64,000 bases of DNA from an uncultured Gemmiger sp. (GTDB lineage Bacteria > Bacillota > Clostridia > Oscillospirales > Ruminococcaceae). A program made the position numbers and the translations under genes. Below the pieces are notes generated by a model. The model worked only from the letters and a program-made list of their open reading frames with translations, was not told the origin of the DNA and did not search any database. The stretch covers positions 1-64,000 of the forward strand of contig CALXHQ010000008.1 of assembly GCA_944388145.1 (NCBI GenBank), written 5' to 3'. Below are positions 42,412-51,394 of the stretch, one piece after another. The first letter of the stretch is position 1; every line of letters starts with the position of its first letter.

Positions 42412-42552
42412 GATAATGTTAAAAAGTGTTAAGAGTCCGGGGAAATTGTGCGGGATAAATAGGATGTGGTCGTGTTTCACAATTTTTTTGCTCTAAAAAA
42501 TGACGAATTATTACAGACAACAAATCGGGGCGCTTTTTGTACATGTTGACGA

Positions 42553-42581
42553 TTGACAATTGCATGACGACAAGTTAATAT
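42553..42581 (+). promoter_or_regulatory. Consensus promoter of the sugar ABC transporter operon
   Basis: TTGACA at 42553-42558, 17 nt, TAATAT at 42576-42581. The same two hexamers and spacing as the S8 protease promoter. The -10 is embedded in a palindrome. Confidence 0.88.
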
Positions 42582-42590
42582 AAAATTAAC
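42574..42590. promoter_or_regulatory. Operator candidate O1 overlapping the -10
   Basis: GTTAATATAAAATTAAC is a perfect inverted repeat (GTTAAT / ATTAAC, 5-nt spacer) covering the -10 hexamer, so bound repressor would block RNA polymerase. Confidence 0.6.
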
Positions 42591-42616
42591 AATTTTGGTG
42601 TGCGGCGGATTTGTGC

Positions 42617-42646
42617 GTTAACTTGTTAATGAAGCCTGTTAACAAG
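42617..42646. promoter_or_regulatory. Operator candidate O2 with three GTTAAY half-sites
   Basis: GTTAAC (42617), GTTAAT (42625) and GTTAAC (42638) occur within 30 nt; CTTGTTAA (42622-42629) and TTAACAAG (42639-42646) are inverted copies. It lies between the expected transcription start and the ABC permease gene. Confidence 0.55.
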
Positions 42647-42673
42647 CTCCGCCGCAGGAGAAAGGAGACGCCT

Positions 42674-43651
42674 ATGAAAAACGAAACTGCGGCGGTATCC
42701 ACCCAGGTCAAAAAGCGCAAAAAGTTCACCTGGACGCGCGACGACTCTGAGCTGGCTCTGCTGGGCTTACCCACAACAATATGGTTTGCGGTGTTTGCTT
42801 ACTTGCCAATGTTCGGCCTGATCATTGCCTTCAAGGACTTTAAGCTTCAGCGGGGGGCCGGGTTCCTGCAAAGCTTGTTTGCCAGCGATTGGAATGGTCT
42901 GGATAACTTCAAGTTCTTCCTGAGCAACAATACTTTTGGTATTTTGCTGCGCAACACCCTTTTGTACAACCTGGTATTCATCGTTCTGAACCTGGTCATC
43001 CCGGTGGCCCTGGCCATCATTATCAACCAGCTGTACTCCAAGATCGCGTCCAAGTGCTATCAAACCCTGATGTTCTTCCCCTACTTCATGTCCTGGGTTG
43101 TGGTCAGCTACTTTGTCTACGCTTTCCTGAGCCCGAAAGGCGGCTTTGCCAACCTGATCATTGAGGCATTCGGCGGCAAGGACATCATGTGGTATTCGGC
43201 ACCGCAGTACTGGCCCTTCATCCTGGTGTTTATGTCCACCTGGAAGTCGATGGGCTACAACATGGTTGTCTACCTGGCCTCCATCACCGGCATTGACACC
43301 AGCCTGTACGAGGCTGCGATTCTGGACGGCGCCACCAAGTGGCAGCAGGCCCGGTACATCACCATCCCGGCTATCCGGCCCATGATTATCATGATGTTCA
43401 TTTTGAACATCGGCCACATCTTCTACTCCGACTTCGGCCTGTTCTACCAGGTCACCCAGCATCTGCCCCAGCCGTTGAATGACGTGGCCAGCACCTTTGA
43501 TACATATATCTTTATGGCCCTGCAAACCGGCAACTCCAAGATCGGTCAGACAGCCGCCGCCGGCCTGTTCCAGTCGGTATGCTGCTGCATCACCGTCCTG
43601 ATCACCAACGCGATCGTATCCAAGATCGATCCCGACAGTGCCATCATCTGA
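42674..43651 (+). CDS. ABC carbohydrate transporter permease, LplB/YteP type
   Basis: The protein is 325 aa from ATG 42674 with AAAGGAG upstream; longer frames are rejected. It has six TM helices and the permease EAA loop E-A-A-I-L-D-G-A-T-K-W-Q-Q-A-R-Y-I-T-I-P. It belongs to the LplB-like permeases of CUT1 oligosaccharide importers. The next two genes encode its partner permease and binding lipoprotein. No ATPase gene is in the window, so a shared MsmX-type ATPase elsewhere is likely. Confidence 0.93.
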   Translation: MKNETAAVSTQVKKRKKFTWTRDDSELALLGLPTTIWFAVFAYLPMFGLIIAFKDFKLQRGAGFLQSLFASDWNGLDNFKFFLSNNTFGILLRNTLLYNLVFIVLNLVIPVALAIIINQLYSKIASKCYQTLMFFPYFMSWVVVSYFVYAFLSPKGGFANLIIEAFGGKDIMWYSAPQYWPFILVFMSTWKSMGYNMVVYLASITGIDTSLYEAAILDGATKWQQARYITIPAIRPMIIMMFILNIGHIFYSDFGLFYQVTQHLPQPLNDVASTFDTYIFMALQTGNSKIGQTAAAGLFQSVCCCITVLITNAIVSKIDPDSAII

Positions 43652-43670
43652 GAAAAGGAGGGAGAAAACG

Positions 43671-44639
43671 ATGTCAACCATGTCCGAAAAGCGTGCCGTC
43701 CGCAAGGCGGAAAAGCGGATCGAGCGCGAGGAGGCCGAGGCCGGGTTTAAGCTGAATAAAATCAAGCCTGTTACCAACGGCCTGTTCAATGTACTGTTTA
43801 TTCTTCTGTCCTTTATTTGCATTTTCCCCTTCTTTTTTGTGTTAATGATTTCGCTCTCCTCGGAGGCATCCATCCGCGCCAACGGTTATGCGCTGATCCC
43901 GTCCGAGTTCTCGCTGGCCGCGTATGAGTTTCTGTGGAACGAGCGCGGAACGATTCTGCGTTCGCTGCTGGTTTCTGTGGGCGTCACTCTGCTGGGCACT
44001 GTTATCGGCGTGATCCTGACCACGTTGATGGGGTACGTGCTCAGCCGCCCGCAGTTCAAAATGCGGGGCTTCCTGCAGTGGGTGGTCTTCATCCCCATGA
44101 TCTTCACCGGCGGCATGGTGGCCAACTTTGTGGTCATCTGTAACATGTTGCACATTGATGACACCATCTGGTGCCTGGTTTTACCGCTGGCCGTTTCCAG
44201 CTGGAACGTCACCATCAGCAAGACCTTCTTCCGACAAACCATCCCCGATGAGATCATCGAGTCGGCCAAGATCGACGGCGCTTCTCAGCTGACCATCTTT
44301 GCCCGCATTGTGGTGCCTATCTCCAAGCCGGTGTTTGCCACCATCGCCCTGTTCCTGACCTTCAGCTACTGGAATGACTGGCTCCAGGCTGCGCTGTACA
44401 TCAACAATGATGCGCTGATCGGGCTGCAGCCCTTGCTGAACAAGATGATGGGCCAGCTGGATTATCTGGCAAACAACCCCACTGCCGGCCTGAGCCTGCA
44501 GCAGTACAAGGCTTCGATGCCTTCCGAGTCTGTCCGCATGGCCATCGCCACAGTCATCGTCATCCCCATCGCCTGCGCCTACCCCTTCTTCCAGAAATAC
44601 TTTATTTCCGGCCTGACCGTGGGCGCTGTCAAGGGCTGA
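43671..44639 (+). CDS. ABC carbohydrate transporter permease, YtcP/MalG type
   Basis: The protein is 322 aa from ATG 43671 with AAAAGGAGGG upstream. It has six TM helices and the EAA-like loop E-S-A-K-I-D-G-A-S-Q-L-T-I-F-A-R-I-V-V-P. It is the second permease of the CUT1 importer, 19 nt after the first, and completes the membrane channel. Confidence 0.93.
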   Translation: MSTMSEKRAVRKAEKRIEREEAEAGFKLNKIKPVTNGLFNVLFILLSFICIFPFFFVLMISLSSEASIRANGYALIPSEFSLAAYEFLWNERGTILRSLLVSVGVTLLGTVIGVILTTLMGYVLSRPQFKMRGFLQWVVFIPMIFTGGMVANFVVICNMLHIDDTIWCLVLPLAVSSWNVTISKTFFRQTIPDEIIESAKIDGASQLTIFARIVVPISKPVFATIALFLTFSYWNDWLQAALYINNDALIGLQPLLNKMMGQLDYLANNPTAGLSLQQYKASMPSESVRMAIATVIVIPIACAYPFFQKYFISGLTVGAVKG

Positions 44640-44738
44640 TGCATCCCAACCAAGACTTTTTGGCGGCAGCGTGAGAACCTGTCTCCGCATCCGCTGTGAA
44701 GTAATCAATCTATTCTTTTTACAAAAAGGAGAAACAGC

Positions 44739-46286
44739 ATGAAAAAGTTGAAAAAAGCGCTTGCTCTCGGTATGGCCGGCGCGATGGCGCTGAGCATGGC
44801 TGCCTGCGGCGGGACCACCTCCTCCGGCAGCACCTCCGGCACCGGTGAGACCGCCGGCACGAACAACGGCGAGGTCGTCACCCTGAAGTGGGTCATGGTC
44901 GGCAACGGCCAGCCCTCCAACTACGACGCCTGGCTGGAGCAGATCAACCCCTATCTGGAGGACAAGATCGGCGTCAATATCGACGTTCAGGTTGTTAGCT
45001 GGGATGCTTGGGACCAGCGCCGCAGTGCTATTGTCAACACCGCCGGTGAGTATGACATCCTGTTCACCAACACCAACACCTACACCAATGATGTGGGCAT
45101 TGGCGCCTTCCTGGACATCACCGACCTGCTTCAGGAGTATGCCCCCGATCTGTGGGCTTCCATCCCCGAGGATTACTGGGATGCCTGCCGCGTGAATGGC
45201 CAGATCTACGCTGTCCCCACCATGAAGGACTCCTCCATCTCCCAGTATGTAGTCTGGGACAAGGCTGCCATGGAAGCTGCCGGCTATGACGGCTCCACCA
45301 TGAAAGACCTGACCGATCCCGAGCTGACCGCGGCGCTGTCCAGCCAGGGCCTGAAGGATTATCTGGCAGAGAACAACTATGATGACACTGCATGGCCGCT
45401 GTCCAGCTCCGCCGCCACCTATCTGACCTTCCAGTACGATACCATGGGCGCCGGCCTGATCGCCATGGGCGTTCGGTACGATGATACCGAGGGCAAAGTT
45501 GTTTCCATTTTCGAGCAGCCCGATATTGTGAAGTATCTGGATCTGCTGCGTGAATGGTACAATGACGGCATTATCAATGCCGACGCCAACGTTAAGGGCG
45601 AGGACAACTCCTACAAACCCGCCGCTGTCGCACAGGGCTGGCCCAAGGCCGCCGTCACCACCTGGGGCCCGAACATGGGCGTCGAGGCTGTGGCTTACAA
45701 GTGGGGCCCGACCATCATCTCCAACGATTCCGTCCGCGGCTCTCTGAACTGCATCTCCAACAACTGTGAGCATCCCGACAAGGCTCTGGAGTTCCTGCAG
45801 CTGGTCAACACCGATTCCTACGTCCGTGACCTGCTGTACTACGGCGTCCAGGGCGATAACTGGGATTACACCGATGACACCAAGGAATGGGTCCACAAGA
45901 ACAACGCTGACTGGTCCATGGCCGGCTACACCCAGGGCAGCTTCTTCGTCGTTACCCCCACCGACGACTTCGACTTCAACCAGTACGACGAGGTTGCGAA
46001 GCTGAACGAGGAGGCCGAGCCCTCCGTCCTGCTGGGCTTCAGCATGGATACCACCCCTGTTGCTGACCAGCTGGCACAGTGCATTGCCATTGCCGAGAGC
46101 TATAAGAGCGAGCTGCTGACCGGTGCCTGTGGTCAGTTTGACACCCCCGAGGAAATGGTCGATGAGATGGTTGCTGAAATGAATCAGGTGGGCTTCCAGG
46201 AAATCATGGCCGAGGCACAGCGCCAGGTGGACGAGTTCCTGGCTGCCAATCCGCCGGCTGCTTCCACTGCTGAGAACGCTGGCTGA
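44739..46286 (+). CDS. ABC transporter sugar-binding lipoprotein
   Basis: The protein is 515 aa from ATG 44739 with AAAAAGGAG upstream. A signal peptide with lipobox (L-S-M-A-A-C, Cys about 24) is followed by a Ser/Thr/Gly-rich linker and a type-1 extracellular solute-binding fold (T-L-K-W-V-M-V-G near the start, D-I-L-F-T-N-T, A-V-P-T-M-K-D). Codon use is strongly biased toward common codons, as expected for an abundant binding protein. It delivers the oligosaccharide to the two permeases; the ligand is probably a mannose/GlcNAc glycan given the enzymes downstream. Confidence 0.93.
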   Translation: MKKLKKALALGMAGAMALSMAACGGTTSSGSTSGTGETAGTNNGEVVTLKWVMVGNGQPSNYDAWLEQINPYLEDKIGVNIDVQVVSWDAWDQRRSAIVNTAGEYDILFTNTNTYTNDVGIGAFLDITDLLQEYAPDLWASIPEDYWDACRVNGQIYAVPTMKDSSISQYVVWDKAAMEAAGYDGSTMKDLTDPELTAALSSQGLKDYLAENNYDDTAWPLSSSAATYLTFQYDTMGAGLIAMGVRYDDTEGKVVSIFEQPDIVKYLDLLREWYNDGIINADANVKGEDNSYKPAAVAQGWPKAAVTTWGPNMGVEAVAYKWGPTIISNDSVRGSLNCISNNCEHPDKALEFLQLVNTDSYVRDLLYYGVQGDNWDYTDDTKEWVHKNNADWSMAGYTQGSFFVVTPTDDFDFNQYDEVAKLNEEAEPSVLLGFSMDTTPVADQLAQCIAIAESYKSELLTGACGQFDTPEEMVDEMVAEMNQVGFQEIMAEAQRQVDEFLAANPPAASTAENAG

Positions 46287-46752
46287 TTTTCCGCCATCAT
46301 TTTCCCAAACATGAAACCCGGCACGCCCTGCCGCCCCGGCGGGGCGTGCCCGGCCGGGAAAATCCCCGGCTGAACTTTTTCGCAACCCAACCCAACCAAA
46401 ACATATGGCCGTCGCTTTGTACGGGCAGGAGAACTGGCAAGGGGCGGTGCTTGTGCCGCCGTCCCCTGTCTACCGGACTGATCCGAGGTTTTCCGGCTCT
46501 GCAAAAGCGGCGGCCTTTTTTGCGGACTGTGCTGTTAAAAAAACAACAAGCGCGGTTTTCAAACCGGGTCCGCGGCGCCCCCAAACGCAAAGGCCGGCCT
46601 TGCCTGCCGCGCCCCGCCCGGCTGCCGGCGCAAGCGCGGCCCGCGGGCGGCGGCACCCCGGGTTGGACACAAAAAATAGCGCGGTGTTTCGCACAAAAAA
46701 GCGAGAGGATTTCCGCCGGAAAACGAGGCGAAAATTTTCTCGGCAAACCCCC
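46287..46752 (+). other. Gene-free region after the ABC operon
   Basis: These 466 bases have no supported gene; short open frames lack ribosome sites. Hairpins at 46317-46353 (GGCACGCCC/GGGGCGTGCC) and 46354-46369 (CCGGG/CCCGG), with TTTTT at 46376-46380, may terminate the transporter operon. The middle (46590-46680) is extremely GC-rich. Confidence 0.45.
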
Positions 46753-46781
46753 TTGACGGCGGCAAAATGGCGTGCTATACC
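46753..46781 (+). promoter_or_regulatory. Promoter of the glycosidase operon
   Basis: TTGACG at 46753-46758, a 17-nt spacer and TATACC at 46776-46781 with an extended TGC upstream. It gives a leader of about 150 nt before the GH130 gene. Confidence 0.65.
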
Positions 46782-46836
46782 TATGAAGCACGACCAATCC
46801 AGCCCATAGAAACCGGAAGGGAAAGTGAAAAATCAA

Positions 46837-46898
46837 GTCCCTGTAATGGGACGTGAAAATCAGCCCGCAGCATTGGGCTGACGGACCGGCAAAGGTCC
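46837..46898 (+). ncRNA. Leader RNA with three successive hairpins
   Basis: Three small stems follow one another: GTCCC/GGGAC (46837-46852), CAGCCC/GGGCTG (46861-46880) and GGACC/GGTCC (46883-46898), each with a 6- to 8-nt loop. The left arm of stem 1 and the right arm of stem 3 contain GTCC-like strings that could re-pair in an alternative fold. A TTTGTC-T-GACAAA inverted repeat follows directly before the ribosome site. It could be a cis-regulatory RNA; it matches no riboswitch I recognise. Confidence 0.4.
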
Positions 46899-46941
46899 CC
46901 CGATTCGTACGCAATTTGTCTGACAAAAAGGAGGCAATGAC

Positions 46942-47931
46942 ATGGCCAAAATTATTGGTAAATCGCTCCCCAACATCCCCTGGCAGGACCCGCCGGCGGT
47001 CACCCGCACCCCGCTGTGGCGCTACGACGGCAACCCCATCATCGGCCGCGACGGCAACAAGCGCTCCAACAGCGTGTTCAACAGCGCTGTGGTGCCCTAC
47101 GGCGACGGCTTTGCGGGCGTCTTCCGCTGTGACAGCCTGTCCATCAGCATGGACATCTTCCCGGGCTTCTCCAAGGACGGCATCCATTGGACCATCGACG
47201 ACGAGCCCATCCATCTGGTGGGCGACGACCCGGAGGTCACCAACCGGGAGTACCGCTATGACCCCCGCGTCTGTGAGATGGACGGCAAATACTATGTCTC
47301 CTGGTGCAACGGCTACCACGGCCCCACCATCGGCCTGGCCTGGACCGAGGACTTCAAGACCTTCCATCAGCTGGAAAACGCCTTTTTGCCCTACAACCGC
47401 AACGGCGTGCTGTTCCCCCGCAAGATCCAGGGCCGCTATATGATGATGAGCCGCCCCAGCGATACCGGCCACACCCCCTTTGGCGACATCTTTGTCAGCC
47501 AGAGTGAGGATATGATCTACTGGGGCCGCCACCGCTACATGATGGGCGCCGTCAAGGGCGACGAGTCCGCCTGGCAGAGCACCAAGATCGGCCCCGGCCC
47601 CATCCCCATCGAGACCGACGAGGGCTGGCTGCTGATCTACCACGGCGTCATCACCACCTGCAACGGCTATGTCTACCGCATGGGCGCGGCGCTTTTGGAC
47701 ATCGACGAACCCTGGAAAGTGCTGGCCCGCGGCAAGGATTACATCCTGGCGCCCCAGATGCCCTACGAGTGCATGGGCGACGTGCCCAACGTCACCTTCC
47801 CCTGCGCGGCGCTGACCGATGCCGACACCGGCCGCATTGCCGTTTATTATGGCTGCGCCGACACCGTCACCGGCCTGGCATTCACCACCGTGGACCGGGT
47901 GCTGGATTACATTAAGGCAAATTCGTTCTGA
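46942..47931 (+). CDS. GH130 beta-mannoside phosphorylase
   Basis: The protein is 329 aa from ATG 46942 with AAGGAGG upstream. It is a five-bladed propeller-type GH130 protein: [20 protein letters not shown] and Y-D-P-R-V match family motifs, and D-P-R-V carries the expected general-acid Asp region. GH130 enzymes split beta-1,4-mannosides (mannooligosaccharides or Man-GlcNAc of the N-glycan core) with phosphate to give mannose-1-phosphate. It is cytoplasmic. With the downstream GH38 and GH20 genes, the Man-GlcNAc activity is the more likely one, but sequence alone does not settle the subfamily. Confidence 0.9.
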   Translation: MAKIIGKSLPNIPWQDPPAVTRTPLWRYDGNPIIGRDGNKRSNSVFNSAVVPYGDGFAGVFRCDSLSISMDIFPGFSKDGIHWTIDDEPIHLVGDDPEVTNREYRYDPRVCEMDGKYYVSWCNGYHGPTIGLAWTEDFKTFHQLENAFLPYNRNGVLFPRKIQGRYMMMSRPSDTGHTPFGDIFVSQSEDMIYWGRHRYMMGAVKGDESAWQSTKIGPGPIPIETDEGWLLIYHGVITTCNGYVYRMGAALLDIDEPWKVLARGKDYILAPQMPYECMGDVPNVTFPCAALTDADTGRIAVYYGCADTVTGLAFTTVDRVLDYIKANSF

Positions 47932-48043
47932 TAGTACAGTTTGTATATCCCGGCGGGGCCGCCCCGGGCGGCCCCGCCGGATAGAAATACAGCTTCAAAA
48001 GGGGAAAGCCCGCGGCGCCCGCCGCGGCAGAAAGGGAAATGCT

Positions 48044-51000
48044 ATGTTTTTTGTGGACAAGCGCATCGGCGTGATCTGCGACGAGCTCAAGCGCCTGAGC
48101 GTCAAACAGAAGGTGCCCATCACCACCTGGGAGATCAAACCCGGCAACTATCTGACACCCGCCGAGGCGGACGCGGCTGAGGCGCCCTATACCGCCTTCG
48201 GCCATCAGGAGACCTACGACCTGACCAAGTTCCTGCTGGGCGGCTATCAGAACGAGCCCAACGGCGCCGTCAACAGCCAGATTGCCCACTGGTACGGCCC
48301 GGACAAGCACTACTGGTTCCGCACCGAGGTCACCGTGCCGGAGTCCTTTGCCGGCAAGAGCCTGTGGCTGCACCTGCAGACCCAGATCGAGGAGTGGGAC
48401 GACGCCAAGAACCCCCAGTTCCTCGTCTTTGTGGACGGTGTGGTCACCCAGGGCGCTGACATGAACCATCGGGACGTGCTGCTGGCCCGCAAGGCCGAGG
48501 CCGGCCGGACCTACCGCATTGACCTGCAGGCCTACACCGGCATCCTGCATGCCGAGCTGAACCTGCTGGTGGACCTGCGGGAGATCGACCCCGAGATCGA
48601 GGGCCTGTACTATGACATGAAGGTCCCCCTGGAGGCCTTTGGCCGCCTGGACCCGGACGGCAAGCCCCGCCACGATCTGGAGCGGGTTTTGAACGACGCG
48701 GTCAACATGCTGGACCTGCGCACCCCCTACGATGACAACTTCACTGCCAGCGTGGCCGCCACCCGTGCCTACCTGGCCAAGGCGCTGTACACCGACCTGG
48801 CCGGCCATGACGAGATCATCGCCAGCTGCATCGGCCATACCCACATCGATGTGGCCTGGTGGTGGACCGTCGCCCAGACCGAGGAAAAGACCTGCCGCAG
48901 CTTCTCCACCGTGCTGCGCTTGATGGAGCAGTACCCCAACTACAAATTCATGTCCAGCCAGCCCCAGCTGTACGCCTTCCTGAAGGCCCGCTACCCCGAG
49001 CTGTTCGAGCAGATCAAGCAGCGTGTGGCCGAGGGCCGCTGGGAGCCGGAAGGCGGCATGTGGGTCGAGGCCGATTGCAACCTGACCAGCGGTGAAAGCC
49101 TGGTGCGGCAGTTCATCTACGGCAAGCGCTTCTTCAAGCAGGAATTCGGCGTGGACAACCGCATCCTGTGGCTGCCTGACGTGTTCGGTTACTCCGGCGC
49201 GCTGCCCCAGATCATGAAACAGTGCGGCATCGACTACTTCATGACCACCAAGCTGGCCTGGAATCAGGTCAACAAGATCCCCTACGATACCTTTATGTGG
49301 CGCGGCATCGACGGCACCGAGGTGCTGACCCACCTGGTCACCACCCTGGACCTGGGCCAGGACCCCACCAAGAACTTCTTCACCACCTACAACGGCCAAC
49401 TGCACCCGGACGCCATCATGGGCGGCTGGCAGCGCTACCAGCAGAAGGACATCAACAACGATATCCTGATCAGCTACGGCTACGGCGACGGCGGCGGCGG
49501 CCCCACCCGCGAGATGCTGGAGACCTCCATCCGTATGGAGAAGGGCATCGAGGGCATCCCCAAAGTCCGCCAGGCCTTTGCCCGCACCTTCTTTGACGAG
49601 CTGAAGGAACGCGTGGCCGGCAACCGCCGCCTGCCCACCTGGGAGGGTGAGCTCTACTTTGAGTATCACCGCGGCACCCTGACCTCCATGGCCCGCAACA
49701 AGCGCTCCAACCGCAAGAGCGAGCTGGGCATGATGGACCTGGAACTGCTCAGCGTGCTGGCCGCCGGCAAGCTGGCTTACCCCAAGGCCGACATGGACGC
49801 CATGTGGCGGGTGATCCTGATCAACCAGTTCCACGATATCCTGCCCGGTTCCGCCATCCACGAGGTGTACGAGGTCACCAAGGGCGAGTACGCCACCCTG
49901 GCTGAGAAGCTTGCCGCCATGATCCGCGAGCGTCTGGACGCCCTGACCCCCGCCGGCGACGGCGTGACGGTGTACAACACCACCGGCTTTGACCGCAGCG
50001 ACGTGGTCACCCTGCCCGGCGTGGAGGCCGAGGCCCTGGCCGACGAGACCGGCCGCATCTACCCGGTGCAGCAGACCGCCGACGGCGCCGTGGTCTATCT
50101 GGAGCATCTGCCCTCCAAGGGCAGCCGGGGCTTTGCCCGCGCCTCCGGCACCGCCGCCTCCCCCTTCACCCTGTCGGATGACGGCCACTTGCTGGAGACC
50201 CCCTTCTACACCGTCCACTTTGACGAGAGCGGCCGCATCGACTCGATGTTCGACAAGGACGCCCGCCGCGAAGTGTTCCAGCAGGGCAAGCCCGGCAACG
50301 CCATGCGCGTGTTCGAGGACAAGCCCATCTACTACGACAACTGGGACATCGACAACTGGTACACCGAGAAGTTCTGGGATGTCACCGACGTCAAGGACTT
50401 CACCTGGACCGAGAAGGGCCCGGTGCGCGCCACCCTGCACCTGGAGCGCGGCTTCAACCACGAGACCACCATCAGCCAGGACATCCACTTCTATGCCGAC
50501 ATCCGCCGGGTGGACTTTGTCACCACTGTGGACTGGCATGAGCATCAGAACCTGCTGAAGGTGTTCTTCCCCGCCAATGTCCACACCGACCAGGCCACCT
50601 TCGAGATCCAGTACGGCAACCTGACCCGCAAGACCCACTCCAACACCAGCTGGGATGTGGCCCGCTTTGAGAGCTGCGGCCAGAAGTGGTGCGATGTGTC
50701 CGAGGGCCATTACGGCGTCAGCGTGCTGAACGACTGCAAGTACGGCCACTCGGTCAAGGATGGCTGCATCGGCCTGACGCTGATCAAGTCCGGCATCGAG
50801 CCCAACCCCGTCACCGACCAGGAGGTCCACCACTTCACCTACTCGCTGCTGCCCCATCAGGAGGGCTGGCAGGCGGGCGGCACCGTTCGGCAGGCCTACT
50901 TCCTCAACCAGCCGGCCCTGGCTGTTCAGGGCGGCACCGCTGCCGCCGGCGAGAGCCTGGCGGCTGTGGATGCCCCCAACGTGGTGCTGGAAACGGTCAA

Positions 51001-51208
51001 GCAGGCGGAGGACGGCGACGGCGTGATCCTGCGTATGTACGAGTGCGAGAACGCCCTGACCCCCGTCACCCTGACCTGGAACCGTCCCTTTGCCACCGCC
51101 GAGGCCGACAACTGCATCGAGGAGAAGGCCGGCGAGGTGGAGGTCAGCGGCAACCAGATCCGCTTCACCATCAAGCCTTACGAGATCAAGACCATCCGCA
51201 TCCGCTAA
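48044..51208 (+). CDS. GH38 alpha-mannosidase
   Basis: The protein is 1054 aa from ATG 48044 with AAAGGG upstream; no signal peptide, so cytoplasmic. The catalytic domain shows G-H265-T-H-I-D269 (zinc ligands), the P-E-G-G-M-W-V-E-A-D-C-N motif and nucleophile Asp379 in L-W-L-P-D-V-F-G-Y-S. GH38 mid and C-terminal beta domains follow. The length is typical. It removes alpha-linked mannose from imported N-glycan or mannan fragments. It lies about 110 nt after GH130. Confidence 0.94.
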   Translation: MFFVDKRIGVICDELKRLSVKQKVPITTWEIKPGNYLTPAEADAAEAPYTAFGHQETYDLTKFLLGGYQNEPNGAVNSQIAHWYGPDKHYWFRTEVTVPESFAGKSLWLHLQTQIEEWDDAKNPQFLVFVDGVVTQGADMNHRDVLLARKAEAGRTYRIDLQAYTGILHAELNLLVDLREIDPEIEGLYYDMKVPLEAFGRLDPDGKPRHDLERVLNDAVNMLDLRTPYDDNFTASVAATRAYLAKALYTDLAGHDEIIASCIGHTHIDVAWWWTVAQTEEKTCRSFSTVLRLMEQYPNYKFMSSQPQLYAFLKARYPELFEQIKQRVAEGRWEPEGGMWVEADCNLTSGESLVRQFIYGKRFFKQEFGVDNRILWLPDVFGYSGALPQIMKQCGIDYFMTTKLAWNQVNKIPYDTFMWRGIDGTEVLTHLVTTLDLGQDPTKNFFTTYNGQLHPDAIMGGWQRYQQKDINNDILISYGYGDGGGGPTREMLETSIRMEKGIEGIPKVRQAFARTFFDELKERVAGNRRLPTWEGELYFEYHRGTLTSMARNKRSNRKSELGMMDLELLSVLAAGKLAYPKADMDAMWRVILINQFHDILPGSAIHEVYEVTKGEYATLAEKLAAMIRERLDALTPAGDGVTVYNTTGFDRSDVVTLPGVEAEALADETGRIYPVQQTADGAVVYLEHLPSKGSRGFARASGTAASPFTLSDDGHLLETPFYTVHFDESGRIDSMFDKDARREVFQQGKPGNAMRVFEDKPIYYDNWDIDNWYTEKFWDVTDVKDFTWTEKGPVRATLHLERGFNHETTISQDIHFYADIRRVDFVTTVDWHEHQNLLKVFFPANVHTDQATFEIQYGNLTRKTHSNTSWDVARFESCGQKWCDVSEGHYGVSVLNDCKYGHSVKDGCIGLTLIKSGIEPNPVTDQEVHHFTYSLLPHQEGWQAGGTVRQAYFLNQPALAVQGGTAAAGESLAAVDAPNVVLETVKQAEDGDGVILRMYECENALTPVTLTWNRPFATAEADNCIEEKAGEVEVSGNQIRFTIKPYEIKTIRIR

Positions 51209-51297
51209 AGGCGGTGCGGCATCGTCCACGGCGCGGCGGACCGCTGTGCCGGCAAGCAACTGAATAAGCCCTGCAAAGGGCAAGGCAGCAACCGCAC

Positions 51298-51329
51298 GGG
51301 ACCGGGAAAGTGCTTCCCGGTCCCTTTTT
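51298..51329 (+). terminator. Terminator between GH38 and GH20 genes
   Basis: GGGACCGGGAA (51298-51308) and TTCCCGGTCCC (51314-51324) form a perfect 11-bp stem followed by TTTTT. An outer pairing CCGCACGG / CCGTGCGG around it could form a longer structure that competes. It sits inside an apparent operon, so attenuation or a separate downstream promoter is implied. Confidence 0.75.
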
Positions 51330-51394
51330 GCCGTGCGGACAGGGGAAAATGCAGCCCCCGCATGGACGGCTTTTGCTGCCGGGAGGAGACAGAT

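Noticed and set aside
46346-46809. Several overlapping open frames after the ABC operon
   Set aside because: No ribosome sites, no recognisable domain, extreme composition; the region holds hairpins and a promoter instead.
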